A DNA stretch of 64,000 bases from Clostridium sp031626875 (GTDB lineage: Bacteria; Bacillota; Clostridia; Clostridiales; Clostridiaceae). The position numbers and the translations under genes are program-made. The notes under the pieces were generated by a model. That model was not told the DNA's origin, made no database searches, and saw only the letters and a list, made by a program, of their open reading frames with translations. This document shows, one piece after another, positions 1 to 8,822 of this stretch. How positions within the stretch are numbered: position 1 is the first letter of the stretch; every line of letters begins with the position of its first letter. The DNA lies in NCBI RefSeq assembly GCF_031626875.1, contig NZ_JANDMF010000031.1, positions 1 to 64,000 on the forward strand, read 5' to 3'.

Positions 1-356
1 AAGGAAACTCCAAGTATTGCATTAGCTCCTAGTTTACCTTTATTTTCAGTTCCATCTAGTTTTATTAATGTTTCATCAATGTAAGTTTGTTCAAAAACAT
101 TACATCCAATCAATTCTTCAGCTATAGTTTCATTCACATTTTGAACAGCTTTAAGCACGCTCTTCCCTAAATAATTATTCTTGTCACCATCTCTAAGTTC
201 TACAGCCTCATAAATTCCTGTTGAAGCACCTGATGGTACTGCTGCTCTTCCTATTGTTCCATCATCTAAGTACACTTCAACTTCAACTGTTGGAAAGCAT
301 CTTGAATCTAATATTTGTCTTCCTACAACATCAACAATTTCAACATAACTTTTCAT
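1..356 (-). CDS. eno: Enolase, N-terminal part (cut by window edge)
   Basis: Only the first 118 or so codons are present; the gene runs off the left end. The translation begins MKSYVEIVDVVGRQILDSR and continues with PTVEVEVYLDDG, RAAVPSGASTGIYEAVELRD and LGANAILGVSL, the classic enolase N-terminal domain including the mobile SGAST loop that closes over the active site. Enolase converts 2-phosphoglycerate to phosphoenolpyruvate in the cytoplasm. A GGAGGG ribosome-binding site lies 8 bases before the ATG. It sits on the same strand as the other lower-glycolysis genes but is separated from them by unrelated genes and a repeat element, so it is probably its own transcription unit. Confidence 0.95.
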   Translation of the reverse strand, partial: MKSYVEIVDVVGRQILDSRCFPTVEVEVYLDDGTIGRAAVPSGASTGIYEAVELRDGDKNNYLGKSVLKAVQNVNETIAEELIGCNVFEQTYIDETLIKLDGTENKGKLGANAILGVS

Positions 357-460
357 AAAAGTCCCTCCTTTAATTTCTTCCATTACCTAAAATTATCTAG
401 ATATATAACAAGAATAGTATTTGTATAAATTATTTAATCTATTCTTTATTTATAATGAAA

Positions 461-624
461 TTAAGAGACAATCAAAAAATAACAAGTTAATCCGCCAGAC
501 TATTTTCCATCATCCTGTATCAACATATAGCCCTAATAGCCCACTATGAGGCCAATCTGCTTCCTTGACTAATGAAAAATATTCATGGCAAATTTGGACT
601 TGTTATTTATTTTCATGTCCCTAA
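461..624. repeat. 162-bp repeat with inverted ends, copy A (MITE-like)
   Basis: This intergenic element matches the reverse complement of 26852-27013 at about 85 percent identity by hand alignment over about 162 bases. Its two ends are imperfect inverted repeats of about 26 bases, one containing GAGACAATC...ATAACAAGT and the other GGGACATGAAAATAAATAAC. The middle can fold into a smaller hairpin around TAATAG/CTAT. It has no coding capacity. The size, terminal repeats and lack of genes fit a miniature inverted-repeat transposable element, but a repeated structured RNA is also possible. It fills most of the space between enolase and the kinase-like gene. Confidence 0.75.
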
Positions 625-1247
625 AGAAAGTAATCTTCATTATCCCTTTTATACTTTGTTTTTAACTTTTCTTTAGCCCAATACTTATCAAATTTATATC
701 TCCATTCTTTACCTTTCTTAAGATCTATTTCATACATATAAAGGAAAAACTCATCTAGAACTTCAAGCTTCATAAGACCTTTCATTAAATGCCTAGGAAA
801 ATCTACATGCCTTGAAAAACACTTTTTGGGATCAATCATTTTTACAACATTTTTCTCTCCTACCATAACATCTTTACATCTTGTATCAATTTTTGTAAAT
901 CCTAATCGCTTAAATTCTTTTATTAATTTATATAAATTAAGAACAAGTTCCTTATTAAGCCCATATTTTTTTATGTATTTATGAAGTTCTAATCCCCCTA
1001 CTTTTTCTCTAACAATATATAATGATCCTGCCTTATATACCTTCGGGAAATACTTTGAACCATTCGCTTTTAAAAGTGCTTTTGATTCATCTCTACACAC
1101 TTTTTCTTCAACAAAAAGCTTTATAACCTTATTCTCAGGCAAACTATAAACAAGCCCATTATTCCCTTGTCCTAAAAAAATGGCTTCTCTAAAAAGCTCT
1201 TCTGTTTTAATATCAAAAGAAGCTGAATAACAATGATACTTCTTCAT
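621..1247 (-). CDS. Small protein-kinase-like protein (degenerate)
   Basis: The 208-residue protein has a glycine-rich loop (LGQGNNGLVYSL, residues 25-36) and an ATP-binding lysine (VIKLF). Its catalytic region IDTRCKDVMV is followed by MIDP, where a full kinase would have HRDxxxxN and DFG. It is shorter than a canonical kinase (about 260 residues) and lacks the HRD histidine-arginine pair, so it resembles the minimal kinase-like proteins found in clostridia; activity and substrate cannot be inferred. A GAGG ribosome-binding site precedes the ATG. The TAG stop lies in the end of repeat copy A, so the C-terminus may have been reshaped by that element. No signal peptide or membrane segment is visible. 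Confidence 0.6.
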   Translation of the reverse strand: MKKYHCYSASFDIKTEELFREAIFLGQGNNGLVYSLPENKVIKLFVEEKVCRDESKALLKANGSKYFPKVYKAGSLYIVREKVGGLELHKYIKKYGLNKELVLNLYKLIKEFKRLGFTKIDTRCKDVMVGEKNVVKMIDPKKCFSRHVDFPRHLMKGLMKLEVLDEFFLYMYEIDLKKGKEWRYKFDKYWAKEKLKTKYKRDNEDYFL

Positions 1248-1318
1248 ATACCTCTACCTAATTATTGCTCTCATATATTTGTATGCTTTGAAAATACAAG
1301 CTATGCAGTTATTTTGGT

Positions 1319-2569
1319 TCATTTTTCTGAATTGAAGAAACTAATAATAAAAGTACTACCTTTTCCCTCTTCGCTAATAAGTTTGATTTCTCCATCCATT
1401 TCTTCGACAATGCTTTTAGATAGAGATAATCCAATACCGATACTTTTAGGATTACTACTATTTTCTCCCTTATAAAACCTTTTAAATACTTTTTTCTGTA
1501 ATTCTTCTGACATACCTATTCCATTGTCTTTAATATATATTTTTGTTATAAGAGGCCCCCTATAAACTTCTACTTTTATCTCTCCACCTTTATCTGTATG
1601 CTCTATAGAATTTTTTATTATATTTGACAAGGCTTCTGCTAGCCACTCTTTATCATGTATAACTTTAGCCTGAATTTCACCTTCAACTACAAGATTTTGT
1701 TCTTTCTTTCTAGCTTCCTCTAATAATGAAGAAATAGCAAGTTCAATAGTCTCCTCTAAAGGCTGCTTTTCTTTTTCAAACTTAATTGCATTTGCTTCTA
1801 TTCTTCCAACTTTTAAAAGATTCATTATAAGCCATTCCATCCTTCTTAGTTGTTCTTCTGACTTATCTAAAAACTTAATTTTATCTTCATGAGGCATATT
1901 TTCATTTTCCCTTAAAAGATCATTAAACATTACTAATGATGATAATGGTGTTTTTAATTGATGAGATATATCTGATAAAAAGTCTTTTAACTTTTCTTTA
2001 TCATACCTTAAAAGTTCAATTGAATTGTTTACCCTATCTCCCATATAATTAAGAGACGAAATCAATAAAGCCATTTCACCTTCTTTATAGTCACCATCAA
2101 TCTCTCTATACTCCCCATTTGACATAGCTCCAGTACTTCTAACTATTTCATCTATTTTTATATAAATTCTTTTCAATTCTTTTGTAAAGCAGAGATATAA
2201 TATTACTAAAAACACAACTTGGATTGGAATAAACATTAATAACATGTTTTTGAATATTCCTTCCACTATCTCATCTGAGCTTAAAGTAATATTTTCATCA
2301 TATCCGTAACTACTCAAAATTTCCTTGGACTTATTTATTTCTTCTATACTTCTTTTTCTATAGAAATTTTTTATTATATCATTATCCTTTTTACCTTCTA
2401 ATATATTAGATAAAATAACAGCATTTTGATTTAAAAGAGTTTTACTTATATTTTTAGTAATAGTAAAGGTTCCTAAACCAATAGAGATTGTCCCAGTAAT
2501 TAAAATGATTATAAATTTAAAAGTTACCTTTCTAGCTTCTGGATTTCTATAAAATCTTAATGAATCCAT
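1319..2569 (-). CDS. Sensor histidine kinase
   Basis: The 416-residue membrane kinase has transmembrane segments at about 16-36 and 109-129 enclosing an external loop of about 70 residues. A HAMP-like linker follows, then a HisKA domain with the phospho-accepting histidine in SHQLKTPLSS (H203), and a HATPase domain with the N box NIIKNSIEHT, G1 DNGIGM and G2 GIGIGLSLS. The start overlaps the end of the response-regulator gene by 13 bases, so the two are translationally coupled. The ABC transporter genes just upstream suggest the pair senses a peptide, antibiotic or envelope stress and controls that transporter. The external loop is longer than in BceS-type intramembrane sensors, so the signal is unknown. 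Confidence 0.85.
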   Translation of the reverse strand: MDSLRFYRNPEARKVTFKFIIILITGTISIGLGTFTITKNISKTLLNQNAVILSNILEGKKDNDIIKNFYRKRSIEEINKSKEILSSYGYDENITLSSDEIVEGIFKNMLLMFIPIQVVFLVILYLCFTKELKRIYIKIDEIVRSTGAMSNGEYREIDGDYKEGEMALLISSLNYMGDRVNNSIELLRYDKEKLKDFLSDISHQLKTPLSSLVMFNDLLRENENMPHEDKIKFLDKSEEQLRRMEWLIMNLLKVGRIEANAIKFEKEKQPLEETIELAISSLLEEARKKEQNLVVEGEIQAKVIHDKEWLAEALSNIIKNSIEHTDKGGEIKVEVYRGPLITKIYIKDNGIGMSEELQKKVFKRFYKGENSSNPKSIGIGLSLSKSIVEEMDGEIKLISEEGKGSTFIISFFNSEK

Positions 2570-3225
2570 TTATATCCTACTCCTCTTACAGTTTCAATGT
2601 AAGGATTATTTTTATCCTCCAAAAGCTTCTCTCTTAACCTTTTTACATAAACAGTTAGTGTTTTTTCTTCTATAAAATCCCCTTCTATATCCCAAAGTTT
2701 TTCTAAAAGTTGTTTTCTAGTTAAAACATTTCCTCTATTCTCTAATAGCAATAATAATAATTTATACTCTGCTGATGTTAAAAAAATCTTATCCTTATCT
2801 TTATAGACTTCATACTTTAAAGGAAATACTGTCAAATCTCTATCTACAATCTTTTCTTGAGGGCTAATGGCTCTTCTTCTTGCCACAGCATTAATTCTTG
2901 CAATAAGTTCTCTAACCCTAACTGGTTTAGTTAAGTAATCATCAGCTCCCATATCTAATCCTAAAACTATGTTAACTTCTTCATCACAAGCAGTTAAAAA
3001 GATTATAGGTGTTTCTTTATTGGCTCTAACCTCTTTACAGAAATTATACCCGCTTCCATCTGGCAATGTTACATCTAACAATATCATATCTATATTTGAA
3101 TCATTAAATTCTTTTCTTGCACTTTTTAATGTGGATGCATGAACTACTTGAAATCCTTCATTTTTTAAAGAATATTCAATGCCCATAGCCAATGTCATAT
3201 CGTCTTCTACTAATAAAATTTTCAT
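2557..3225 (-). CDS. OmpR-family response regulator
   Basis: The protein has an N-terminal receiver domain with the acidic pair ED at 8-9, the phosphorylation site D51 (LLDVTLP) and the conserved lysine in LTKPVR. A C-terminal winged-helix DNA-binding domain follows, ending in the family's VRGVGYKW signature. I chose the ATG of MKILLVEDD because GGAGGG lies 8 bases upstream; an in-frame start five codons earlier would place that site inside the gene. It is the partner of the overlapping histidine kinase. A TATAAT box at 3255-3260 and a terminator after the permease gene indicate that the two-component pair can be transcribed separately from the transporter. Confidence 0.9.
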   Translation of the reverse strand: MKILLVEDDMTLAMGIEYSLKNEGFQVVHASTLKSARKEFNDSNIDMILLDVTLPDGSGYNFCKEVRANKETPIIFLTACDEEVNIVLGLDMGADDYLTKPVRVRELIARINAVARRRAISPQEKIVDRDLTVFPLKYEVYKDKDKIFLTSAEYKLLLLLLENRGNVLTRKQLLEKLWDIEGDFIEEKTLTVYVKRLREKLLEDKNNPYIETVRGVGYKWIH

Positions 3226-3254
3226 TATAAATCCCTCCATAATTATCTAGTAAT

Positions 3255-3260
3255 ATTATA
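3255..3260 (-). promoter_or_regulatory. Candidate -10 box for the response regulator
   Basis: On the minus strand TATAAT lies about 30 bases before the response-regulator start and just after the terminator of the ABC permease gene. I see no good -35 hexamer at 16-18 bases, so the promoter may need an activator, possibly the regulator itself. Confidence 0.4.
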
Positions 3261-3274
3261 CATTATTTCCATAA

Positions 3275-3301
3275 CAAAAAAGGACCTTTAAAAAGTCCTT
3301 T
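3275..3301 (-). terminator. Terminator after the ABC permease gene
   Basis: Read on the minus strand, AAAGGACTTTTTAAAGGTCC forms a tight hairpin and is followed by a T run. It begins 14 bases after the permease stop and separates the transporter genes from the two-component genes. Confidence 0.8.
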
Positions 3302-3314
3302 CTTAATATTTTAT

Positions 3315-5834
3315 TTATTCATCATCACTTATACCTTCAATGATTGTTAATTTTTTTAATCTTCTTAATGGAATTAATGTTGAAAGATATGTTACAGCAA
3401 TAGCTGCAACTATGGAAGCTACAAAAGGAATTATCCCAAATTTATAATCAAGATCTCCAATGCCTCCTCCAAGTTTTATTAACAATCCAAGTAACAATGC
3501 TGAAGCTATTCCACCTACTATAGAAGCTATTATTCCATAGAGAGTCCCTTCAAGTATTACACTCTTTCTAAGTTGTTTTTCCATCATTCCTATAGCTTTA
3601 AGAGTTGCAAATTCCTTTTTTCTTAACAATAAATTAGTTGAAATTGTATTAAATATATTAACTATTGAAATAACTGTTATTATAATTATAAAACAATACA
3701 CAAAAAATTCAGCTTGTTTAAATAATTGATTTATCTGGTTCATACTACTGCCAAGGTCAGTATAATTATACCCTTTACTATCCTTGACTTCATCAAAATA
3801 TTTTATAGCTTCTTCTCTAGCCTCTTTATCTCCATCAAAGGTAAAAAATAATCCATTCGGTGAAAAATCTTTAAAATATTTATTATATGCATCTTTATGA
3901 ATCATCAACTCTACTTCATCTTCAGTCAAAAATTGTCCTTGGAAAGGTTCCTTTTGTGCTATTGCTATTATAGGTACTTCATAATACTTGTTGTTTTCTA
4001 TAGCTTCTTTTATTTTTTCATCACTTGCTTCTTGACTTTTATAATCATAGTTATTCAATTTTGGAATCCTTATTTTATCCCCAACCTTATAATTAGTGAA
4101 TCTAACGATTTCCTTTGTCCCATCCTTATGTGTTATACTCCTACCATCAATTAGAATTATTCCACCGTTTTTTAAGCCTTCTAAATCGAATTTTCCTTCT
4201 GATATATATTTTTCTTCTATTCCAAGTTCCTTATCTCCACCTATATAAGTATTAATTCTAGATAATATATTATAATTATTTACCTCTTCATTTCCTTTAT
4301 CAAATCCTGTTTTTTCTATAAAATCTTCATTTATATAATCTTTTGAAATAGCTATTTTTGTATTTTTCAAATTGAATTCATAAGTATTTTTAATAAAACT
4401 TTTACTTTCTATATCATTCACTTCATTCTTTGTAAATATTTCTTCCCCTGTCTTTCCTAGCTGGGAGTCAAAAAATATATTTCCATAAGATTGATATATA
4501 TATTGCTTAGCATAATCTAAGAAACCATAAAATACATTAAACATTATAATTGATATGGTTAAAGCTACAACTGTTATTATAAATCTAACTGGTGTTCTTC
4601 TAATATTTTTATAAGCTAAGCTTCCTTCTATTCCAAATATCTTCCCTACAAGTTTTCCTCTTCTTCTCTTAACTTTACCAATCTTAATTTCATTTTTATT
4701 CCTCATGGCCTCCACTGCTGAAACTTTCCTTGCTTTTCTTGCAGGACCCAATATTGAAATCCATATTGTTACTGAAACTAATGCCACAGTAACTGCTATA
4801 ATACTTGGATAAAATTGTACTTTAAAATTATCTACAAAAATTAAACTATCTCCTATAAATAACTTAACTCCTATTACAAGAGAAAAATACCCAATTAAAC
4901 AACCTAATGGCAATGCAATTACTCCCATTATAGCTCCTTCTTTTAAGATAATTCTCTTTATTTGTTTAGGTGTTGCTCCAATAGCTTTAAGTATTCCAAA
5001 GTATTTTATTCTCTCTATAACTGATATATTAAATGAGTTATATATTACTGTAATTGTACAAAGCATTATTATAACTATGACAAATACAGCCATCTTATAT
5101 AAGGATTCAGTAATTCCTTTTGCTGGTCCATTTCCTGTTAAATAAAGCAATTCACTGTTATTTATTTTGGTTCCATCTTTAACTTCTATATTTGCAGTTT
5201 TTATTACTTTATCAATTATTTGTTGCTTACTTTTATCTGATTTCAAATTTACATATATATAATAATTCTTACTATTATCAAAATTATCTGTATATCCAGT
5301 AAAAACTAATGGTCCATTTGAAGTATAAATCTTTTGTTCTGATATACCAACTATATTAATCTTTGTAATTTTACCTTCCTGATTAGTTAATGTAAATTCA
5401 TCTCCAACTTTTGTTCTTAAAATATTTTTTACATTAACATCAATTATTACTTCTCCTTCTTTTTCTGGCTCTCTCCCTTCTAAAACTTTATTAGTATATA
5501 TCTTATCAAAATAATCTTTATTCCCTTTTTCTAAAACAGTTTTTCGGTTAATTGCTGAAAGAGAATATTCTTCTCCAGATTCATATACAGAACTATCCTT
5601 AACTTCAGCATTATTTACAACCTTTTCTGCTTGCTCTGAATTTATATTTCTAACTTGAAATTCATAATCACTTTTTGCTCTCTCACTTACAATCATTGAA
5701 TCTTTAAAACTAAAGAGAAATGTTCCTACTGCAAATATCAAAACTGTTGCCAAAGTAATTCCTAAAATGGTTAATGCAGTCCTCTTTTTATTTTCTTTCA
5801 TATATCTATTAGATATTTCACTATAACTTTTCAT
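3315..5834 (-). CDS. ABC transporter permease, FtsX/MacB type
   Basis: The 839-residue protein has two copies of the FtsX-type permease unit. The first has a membrane segment near 20-40, an extracellular domain of about 200 residues, and three membrane helices around 245-360 with IERIKYFGILKAIGATPKQI. The second has a membrane segment near 410-430, a long extracellular domain, and three helices at the C-terminus with LLRKKEFATLKAIGMMEKQL. This layout is typical of type VII (MacB-like) ABC systems, which move peptides or lipoproteins across the envelope or confer peptide-antibiotic resistance. The ATPase gene lies 11 bases upstream and supplies the energy. The substrate is unknown; the adjacent two-component system suggests a stress or antimicrobial-peptide role. 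Confidence 0.85.
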   Translation of the reverse strand: MKSYSEISNRYMKENKKRTALTILGITLATVLIFAVGTFLFSFKDSMIVSERAKSDYEFQVRNINSEQAEKVVNNAEVKDSSVYESGEEYSLSAINRKTVLEKGNKDYFDKIYTNKVLEGREPEKEGEVIIDVNVKNILRTKVGDEFTLTNQEGKITKINIVGISEQKIYTSNGPLVFTGYTDNFDNSKNYYIYVNLKSDKSKQQIIDKVIKTANIEVKDGTKINNSELLYLTGNGPAKGITESLYKMAVFVIVIIMLCTITVIYNSFNISVIERIKYFGILKAIGATPKQIKRIILKEGAIMGVIALPLGCLIGYFSLVIGVKLFIGDSLIFVDNFKVQFYPSIIAVTVALVSVTIWISILGPARKARKVSAVEAMRNKNEIKIGKVKRRRGKLVGKIFGIEGSLAYKNIRRTPVRFIITVVALTISIIMFNVFYGFLDYAKQYIYQSYGNIFFDSQLGKTGEEIFTKNEVNDIESKSFIKNTYEFNLKNTKIAISKDYINEDFIEKTGFDKGNEEVNNYNILSRINTYIGGDKELGIEEKYISEGKFDLEGLKNGGIILIDGRSITHKDGTKEIVRFTNYKVGDKIRIPKLNNYDYKSQEASDEKIKEAIENNKYYEVPIIAIAQKEPFQGQFLTEDEVELMIHKDAYNKYFKDFSPNGLFFTFDGDKEAREEAIKYFDEVKDSKGYNYTDLGSSMNQINQLFKQAEFFVYCFIIIITVISIVNIFNTISTNLLLRKKEFATLKAIGMMEKQLRKSVILEGTLYGIIASIVGGIASALLLGLLIKLGGGIGDLDYKFGIIPFVASIVAAIAVTYLSTLIPLRRLKKLTIIEGISDDE

Positions 5835-5845
5835 AGCATTAACAC

Positions 5846-6511
5846 CTATTTGACTACCTTTCCATCTTTAATCTTAATAATTCTATCTGTATTTTCTGCT
5901 ACGGTTAAATCATGAGTTATAACTATTGCTGTTTGATTATATTTTCTAATAGATACCTTTAACATTTCCATAATCTCTTTTGAATTTTCACTATCTAAAT
6001 TCCCAGTAGGCTCATCAGCCAATATTATTGCTGGTTTGTTAACTAATGCCCTAGCTATTGCAACTCTCTGTTGTTGGCCACCTGAAAGTTCTGATGGAAG
6101 ATGATTTAGCCTATCCTCTAATCCAAGAGTTTTAATTAAATCTTTGTAATACTCTTCATCAACTTTTTGATGATCTAGAAGTGCAGGCATTCTTATATTT
6201 TCATCCACTGATAATACTGGAATTAAGTTAAATGATTGAAATACGAAACCTATTTTTCTTCTTCTAAAAACTGCTAGATTGCTTTCATTTAAACTATATA
6301 TATCTTTGCCATCTATAATTACCTTTCCATCAGTTGGTCCATCTACTCCTCCAATTTGATGAAGAAGTGTACTTTTTCCTGATCCGCTTGCTCCTATTAT
6401 GGCTACAAATTCTCCTTTTTCTATTTCTATATTTACATTATTTAATGCAATAACTTTATTATCCTTCTTGCCATAAACCTTACTTAAGTTTTCTGTTTTT
6501 ATAATTATCAT
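5846..6511 (-). CDS. ABC transporter ATP-binding protein (MacB/LolD type)
   Basis: The protein is a complete ABC ATPase of 221 residues with Walker A GASGSGKST, Q-loop FQSFNLIP, signature LSGGQQQR, Walker B IILADEPTGNLD and switch histidine ITHD. The FQSFNLIP and EPTGNLD patterns are those of ATPases that partner FtsX-type permeases, and the permease gene follows after 11 bases. I chose the ATG of MIIIKTENLSK because GAGAGGGG lies upstream at normal distance, whereas the earlier in-frame GTG would place that site within the gene. It is the first gene of the transporter operon, behind a short region with an inverted repeat. Confidence 0.9.
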   Translation of the reverse strand: MIIIKTENLSKVYGKKDNKVIALNNVNIEIEKGEFVAIIGASGSGKSTLLHQIGGVDGPTDGKVIIDGKDIYSLNESNLAVFRRRKIGFVFQSFNLIPVLSVDENIRMPALLDHQKVDEEYYKDLIKTLGLEDRLNHLPSELSGGQQQRVAIARALVNKPAIILADEPTGNLDSENSKEIMEMLKVSIRKYNQTAIVITHDLTVAENTDRIIKIKDGKVVK

Positions 6512-6587
6512 TACTATTTCCCCTCTCACTTCTTGGTTACTATACTTAAATAATAATCATTCAATATTACAAAAGAGTCCAATGAAT

Positions 6588-6605
6588 TATTACAATTCTG
6601 TAATA
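6588..6605. promoter_or_regulatory. Inverted repeat upstream of the ABC operon
   Basis: TATTACA and TGTAATA form a perfect 7-base inverted repeat with a 4-base centre. It lies about 80 bases before the ABC ATPase start, where an activator site would be expected. It could bind the neighbouring OmpR-family regulator, although that family usually uses direct repeats. Confidence 0.35.
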
Positions 6606-6633
6606 AAACAACATATATTATATTATTTTTAGA

Positions 6634-6667
6634 CAAAAAGAAGCCATCCTCTTTCAAGGACAGCCTC
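6634..6667 (-). terminator. Terminator of gpmI
   Basis: On the minus strand a 12-bp stem containing some G-T pairs, with a GAAA loop, is followed by TTTTTG. It starts about 20 bases after the gpmI stop. Confidence 0.85.
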
Positions 6668-6686
6668 TAAAATTATAAATTATATT

Positions 6687-8222
6687 CTATTTAGAAATTA
6701 AACATTCTCCAGTCATTTCTGCAGGTACTTCTACCCCCATGACATTTAACATTGTTGGGGCAATATCTGCAAGCTTACCAGCTTTTAGACTTCTTCCATT
6801 AACATTGTTAGTTACCCAAACAAATGGAACTGGTTCTGTAGTATGTGCAGTAAATGGATTTCCTGTTGAGAAATCAATCATAGTTTCTGCATTTCCATGG
6901 TCAGCTGTAATAAATAATGTACCATCTTTTTCAAGAATCTTATCTACTACTTTTCCTACACACTCATCAACAGTTTCTACAGCTTTAATTGCAGCATTAA
7001 CTATTCCTGTGTGTCCAACCATATCTGGATTAGCATAGTTAAGTATAATCATGTCATACTTATCTTCATCTATTCTATTTAATAACTCTTCTGTAACTTC
7101 ATAAGCAGACATTTCTGGCTTAAGGTCATAAGTTGCAACCTTAGGTGATGGAATAACTTTTCTATCTTCACCTTCATTTTCCTTTTCAACTCCACCATTG
7201 AAAAAGAAAGTAACATGAGCATATTTTTCAGTTTCAGCTATTCTAAGTTGCTTTAATCCCTTTGAAGAAATGTATTCTCCTAAAGTATTAGCAAGTGTTT
7301 GTGGTTTAAATGCTACACTTACACCTTCTAAAGTCTTATCATATTGAGTCATAGTTATAAATGTAAGATTTAAAGTTTCTCTCTTAAATCCTTCAAACAC
7401 CTTATCATTTATGGCTCTGGTTAATTCCCTAGCTCTATCAGGTCTAAAGTTAAAGAATATAACTGAATCTTCATTATTTATAGTTGCTATTGCTTTTCCA
7501 TCCTTTGTAACTACACATGGTAATACAAATTCGTCTGTCTTGTTATCATTGTATGATTTATCTATAGCTTCAATAGCTGAAGATGCAGTTTCACCCTTAC
7601 CTAATACTAATGCATTGTAAGCTAATTCAACTCTTTCCCATCTATTATCTCTATCCATTGCATAATATCTACCACTTAGTGTAGCAATTTCACCTATGCC
7701 AACTTCTTTCATAATAGCTTCAGTTTTTTCTACAAATTCTCTACCCGATGATGGAGGCACATCTCTACCATCCATAAATGCATGAACATAAACCTTTTGA
7801 AGACCCTCTTTCTTAGCAAATTCTAAAAGGCCTTTTAAATGATCAAGATGTGAATGCACTCCACCATCTGATAACAATCCCATTAAATGTAATGATGTAT
7901 TGTTTTCTTTTGCATTTTTCATAGCTTTTAATAAAGCTTCATTGCTAAAGAAATCTCCCTCTGCAATTGACTTAGTAATTCTAGTAAGTTCTTGATATAC
8001 TATTCTTCCTGCACCTATATTTAAATGTCCTACTTCTGAATTTCCCATTTGTCCTTCTGGAAGACCAACAGCCATTCCGCTTGCTTGAAGTTCAGAATTT
8101 GGATATTCCTTTAATAATCTATCTAAATTTGGTTTCTTTGCTAATGCTACTGCATTTCCTTCTGATTTTGGAGCTAATCCAAAACCATCCATTATCATTA
8201 ACATAACTGGTTTCTTTGCCAT
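6687..8222 (-). CDS. gpmI: Phosphoglycerate mutase, cofactor-independent
   Basis: The 511-residue enzyme interconverts 3- and 2-phosphoglycerate using two manganese ions. The N-terminal metal-binding segment MLMIMDGFGLA is followed by the catalytic serine region MGNSEVGHLNIGAGR. The phosphotransferase part has HAFMDGRDVPP, LSGRYYAMDRDNRW and NFRPDRAREL, and the C-terminal metal ligands are ILNYANPDMVGHTG and ITADHGNAE. The length is normal for the family (about 510). GGAGG precedes the ATG. It is transcribed from its own promoter, whose -35 box lies in an inverted repeat just after the Rrf2 regulator gene, and ends at a strong terminator. So it is separate from the gap-pgk-tpiA operon. Confidence 0.97.
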   Translation of the reverse strand: MAKKPVMLMIMDGFGLAPKSEGNAVALAKKPNLDRLLKEYPNSELQASGMAVGLPEGQMGNSEVGHLNIGAGRIVYQELTRITKSIAEGDFFSNEALLKAMKNAKENNTSLHLMGLLSDGGVHSHLDHLKGLLEFAKKEGLQKVYVHAFMDGRDVPPSSGREFVEKTEAIMKEVGIGEIATLSGRYYAMDRDNRWERVELAYNALVLGKGETASSAIEAIDKSYNDNKTDEFVLPCVVTKDGKAIATINNEDSVIFFNFRPDRARELTRAINDKVFEGFKRETLNLTFITMTQYDKTLEGVSVAFKPQTLANTLGEYISSKGLKQLRIAETEKYAHVTFFFNGGVEKENEGEDRKVIPSPKVATYDLKPEMSAYEVTEELLNRIDEDKYDMIILNYANPDMVGHTGIVNAAIKAVETVDECVGKVVDKILEKDGTLFITADHGNAETMIDFSTGNPFTAHTTEPVPFVWVTNNVNGRSLKAGKLADIAPTMLNVMGVEVPAEMTGECLISK

Positions 8223-8282
8223 GCCTATACCTCCATTATATTTATCTCTACACTATTATTGTTCAAATTTTAACACATTTTT

Positions 8283-8311
8283 ATTATATTATTTTTTAAA
8301 TACCTTTGCAA
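8283..8311 (-). promoter_or_regulatory. Promoter of gpmI
   Basis: On the minus strand TTGCAA (8306-8311) and TATAAT (8283-8288) are separated by 17 bases. The -35 box lies inside the inverted repeat at 8300-8325, so a repressor bound there would block the promoter. Confidence 0.7.
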
Positions 8312-8325
8312 CTTTGTAAAGGTAT
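8300..8325. promoter_or_regulatory. Inverted repeat overlapping the gpmI promoter
   Basis: ATACCTTT and AAAGGTAT form perfect 8-base arms around a 10-base centre. The repeat covers the gpmI -35 hexamer and lies 3 bases beyond the stop of the Rrf2 regulator gene. No T run follows on either strand, so a protein-binding operator is more likely than a terminator. Rrf2 proteins are dimers that bind such repeats, which makes the neighbouring gene the obvious candidate. Confidence 0.5.
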
Positions 8326-8327
8326 AC

Positions 8328-8771
8328 CTAAATATAAAACATAGCAGAATCTATTGTACCATTTCTATATTCTTCAACTAAATCTGCAAGTGTTGTATTA
8401 TCAGCTAATTTATTAAAACTTGCATCTAATTTATCCCACATATTGTTCTTTATTACATTAATCGCATTTTGATTACATTTCATACTGTTATCAAAAGTAA
8501 CATTAAGCAAATTGCTATCTAATGCATTTAATATAGTTGAAAGCTTTAAATATTCTGGTTCAGTAGTTAATGTATATCCCCCTTGAGCTCCCTTTGTTCC
8601 ATTTATTATTCCAGCTTGACGAAGAGGTGTTAAAATTTGTTCTAAGTAGTTTTTAGAAATTCCTTGTCTTTCTGAAATACTTATTACTGTAACAACATCT
8701 CCATTACTAGAATTTGTAGCTATATCTATTAAAGCTACTATTCCATATTCAACCTTTGTAGATATCTTCAT
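8328..8771 (-). CDS. Rrf2-family transcriptional regulator
   Basis: The 147-residue protein begins MKISTKVEYGIVALIDIA and contains the Rrf2 winged-helix core: ISERQGISKNYLEQILTPLRQAGII followed by GAQGGYTL, the wing. It has a single cysteine near residue 99 (MKCNQNA), not the three cysteines that bind an iron-sulfur cluster in IscR or NsrR. It is therefore more like CymR, the cysteine-metabolism repressor, or another cluster-free member. It is flanked by the tpiA terminator upstream and the gpmI promoter downstream, and has a candidate promoter of its own. The inverted repeat over the gpmI promoter may be its target; that link is inferred from position. Confidence 0.85.
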   Translation of the reverse strand: MKISTKVEYGIVALIDIATNSSNGDVVTVISISERQGISKNYLEQILTPLRQAGIINGTKGAQGGYTLTTEPEYLKLSTILNALDSNLLNVTFDNSMKCNQNAINVIKNNMWDKLDASFNKLADNTTLADLVEEYRNGTIDSAMFYI

Positions 8772-8822
8772 AATATTCCTCCATATATCTAAAAGGGTTT
8801 TCTCCCTTTGATTTTTTATTAA

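Noticed and set aside
8300..8325. A terminator after the Rrf2 gene
   Set aside because: The repeat has no following T run on either strand and overlaps a good promoter, so an operator is a better reading.
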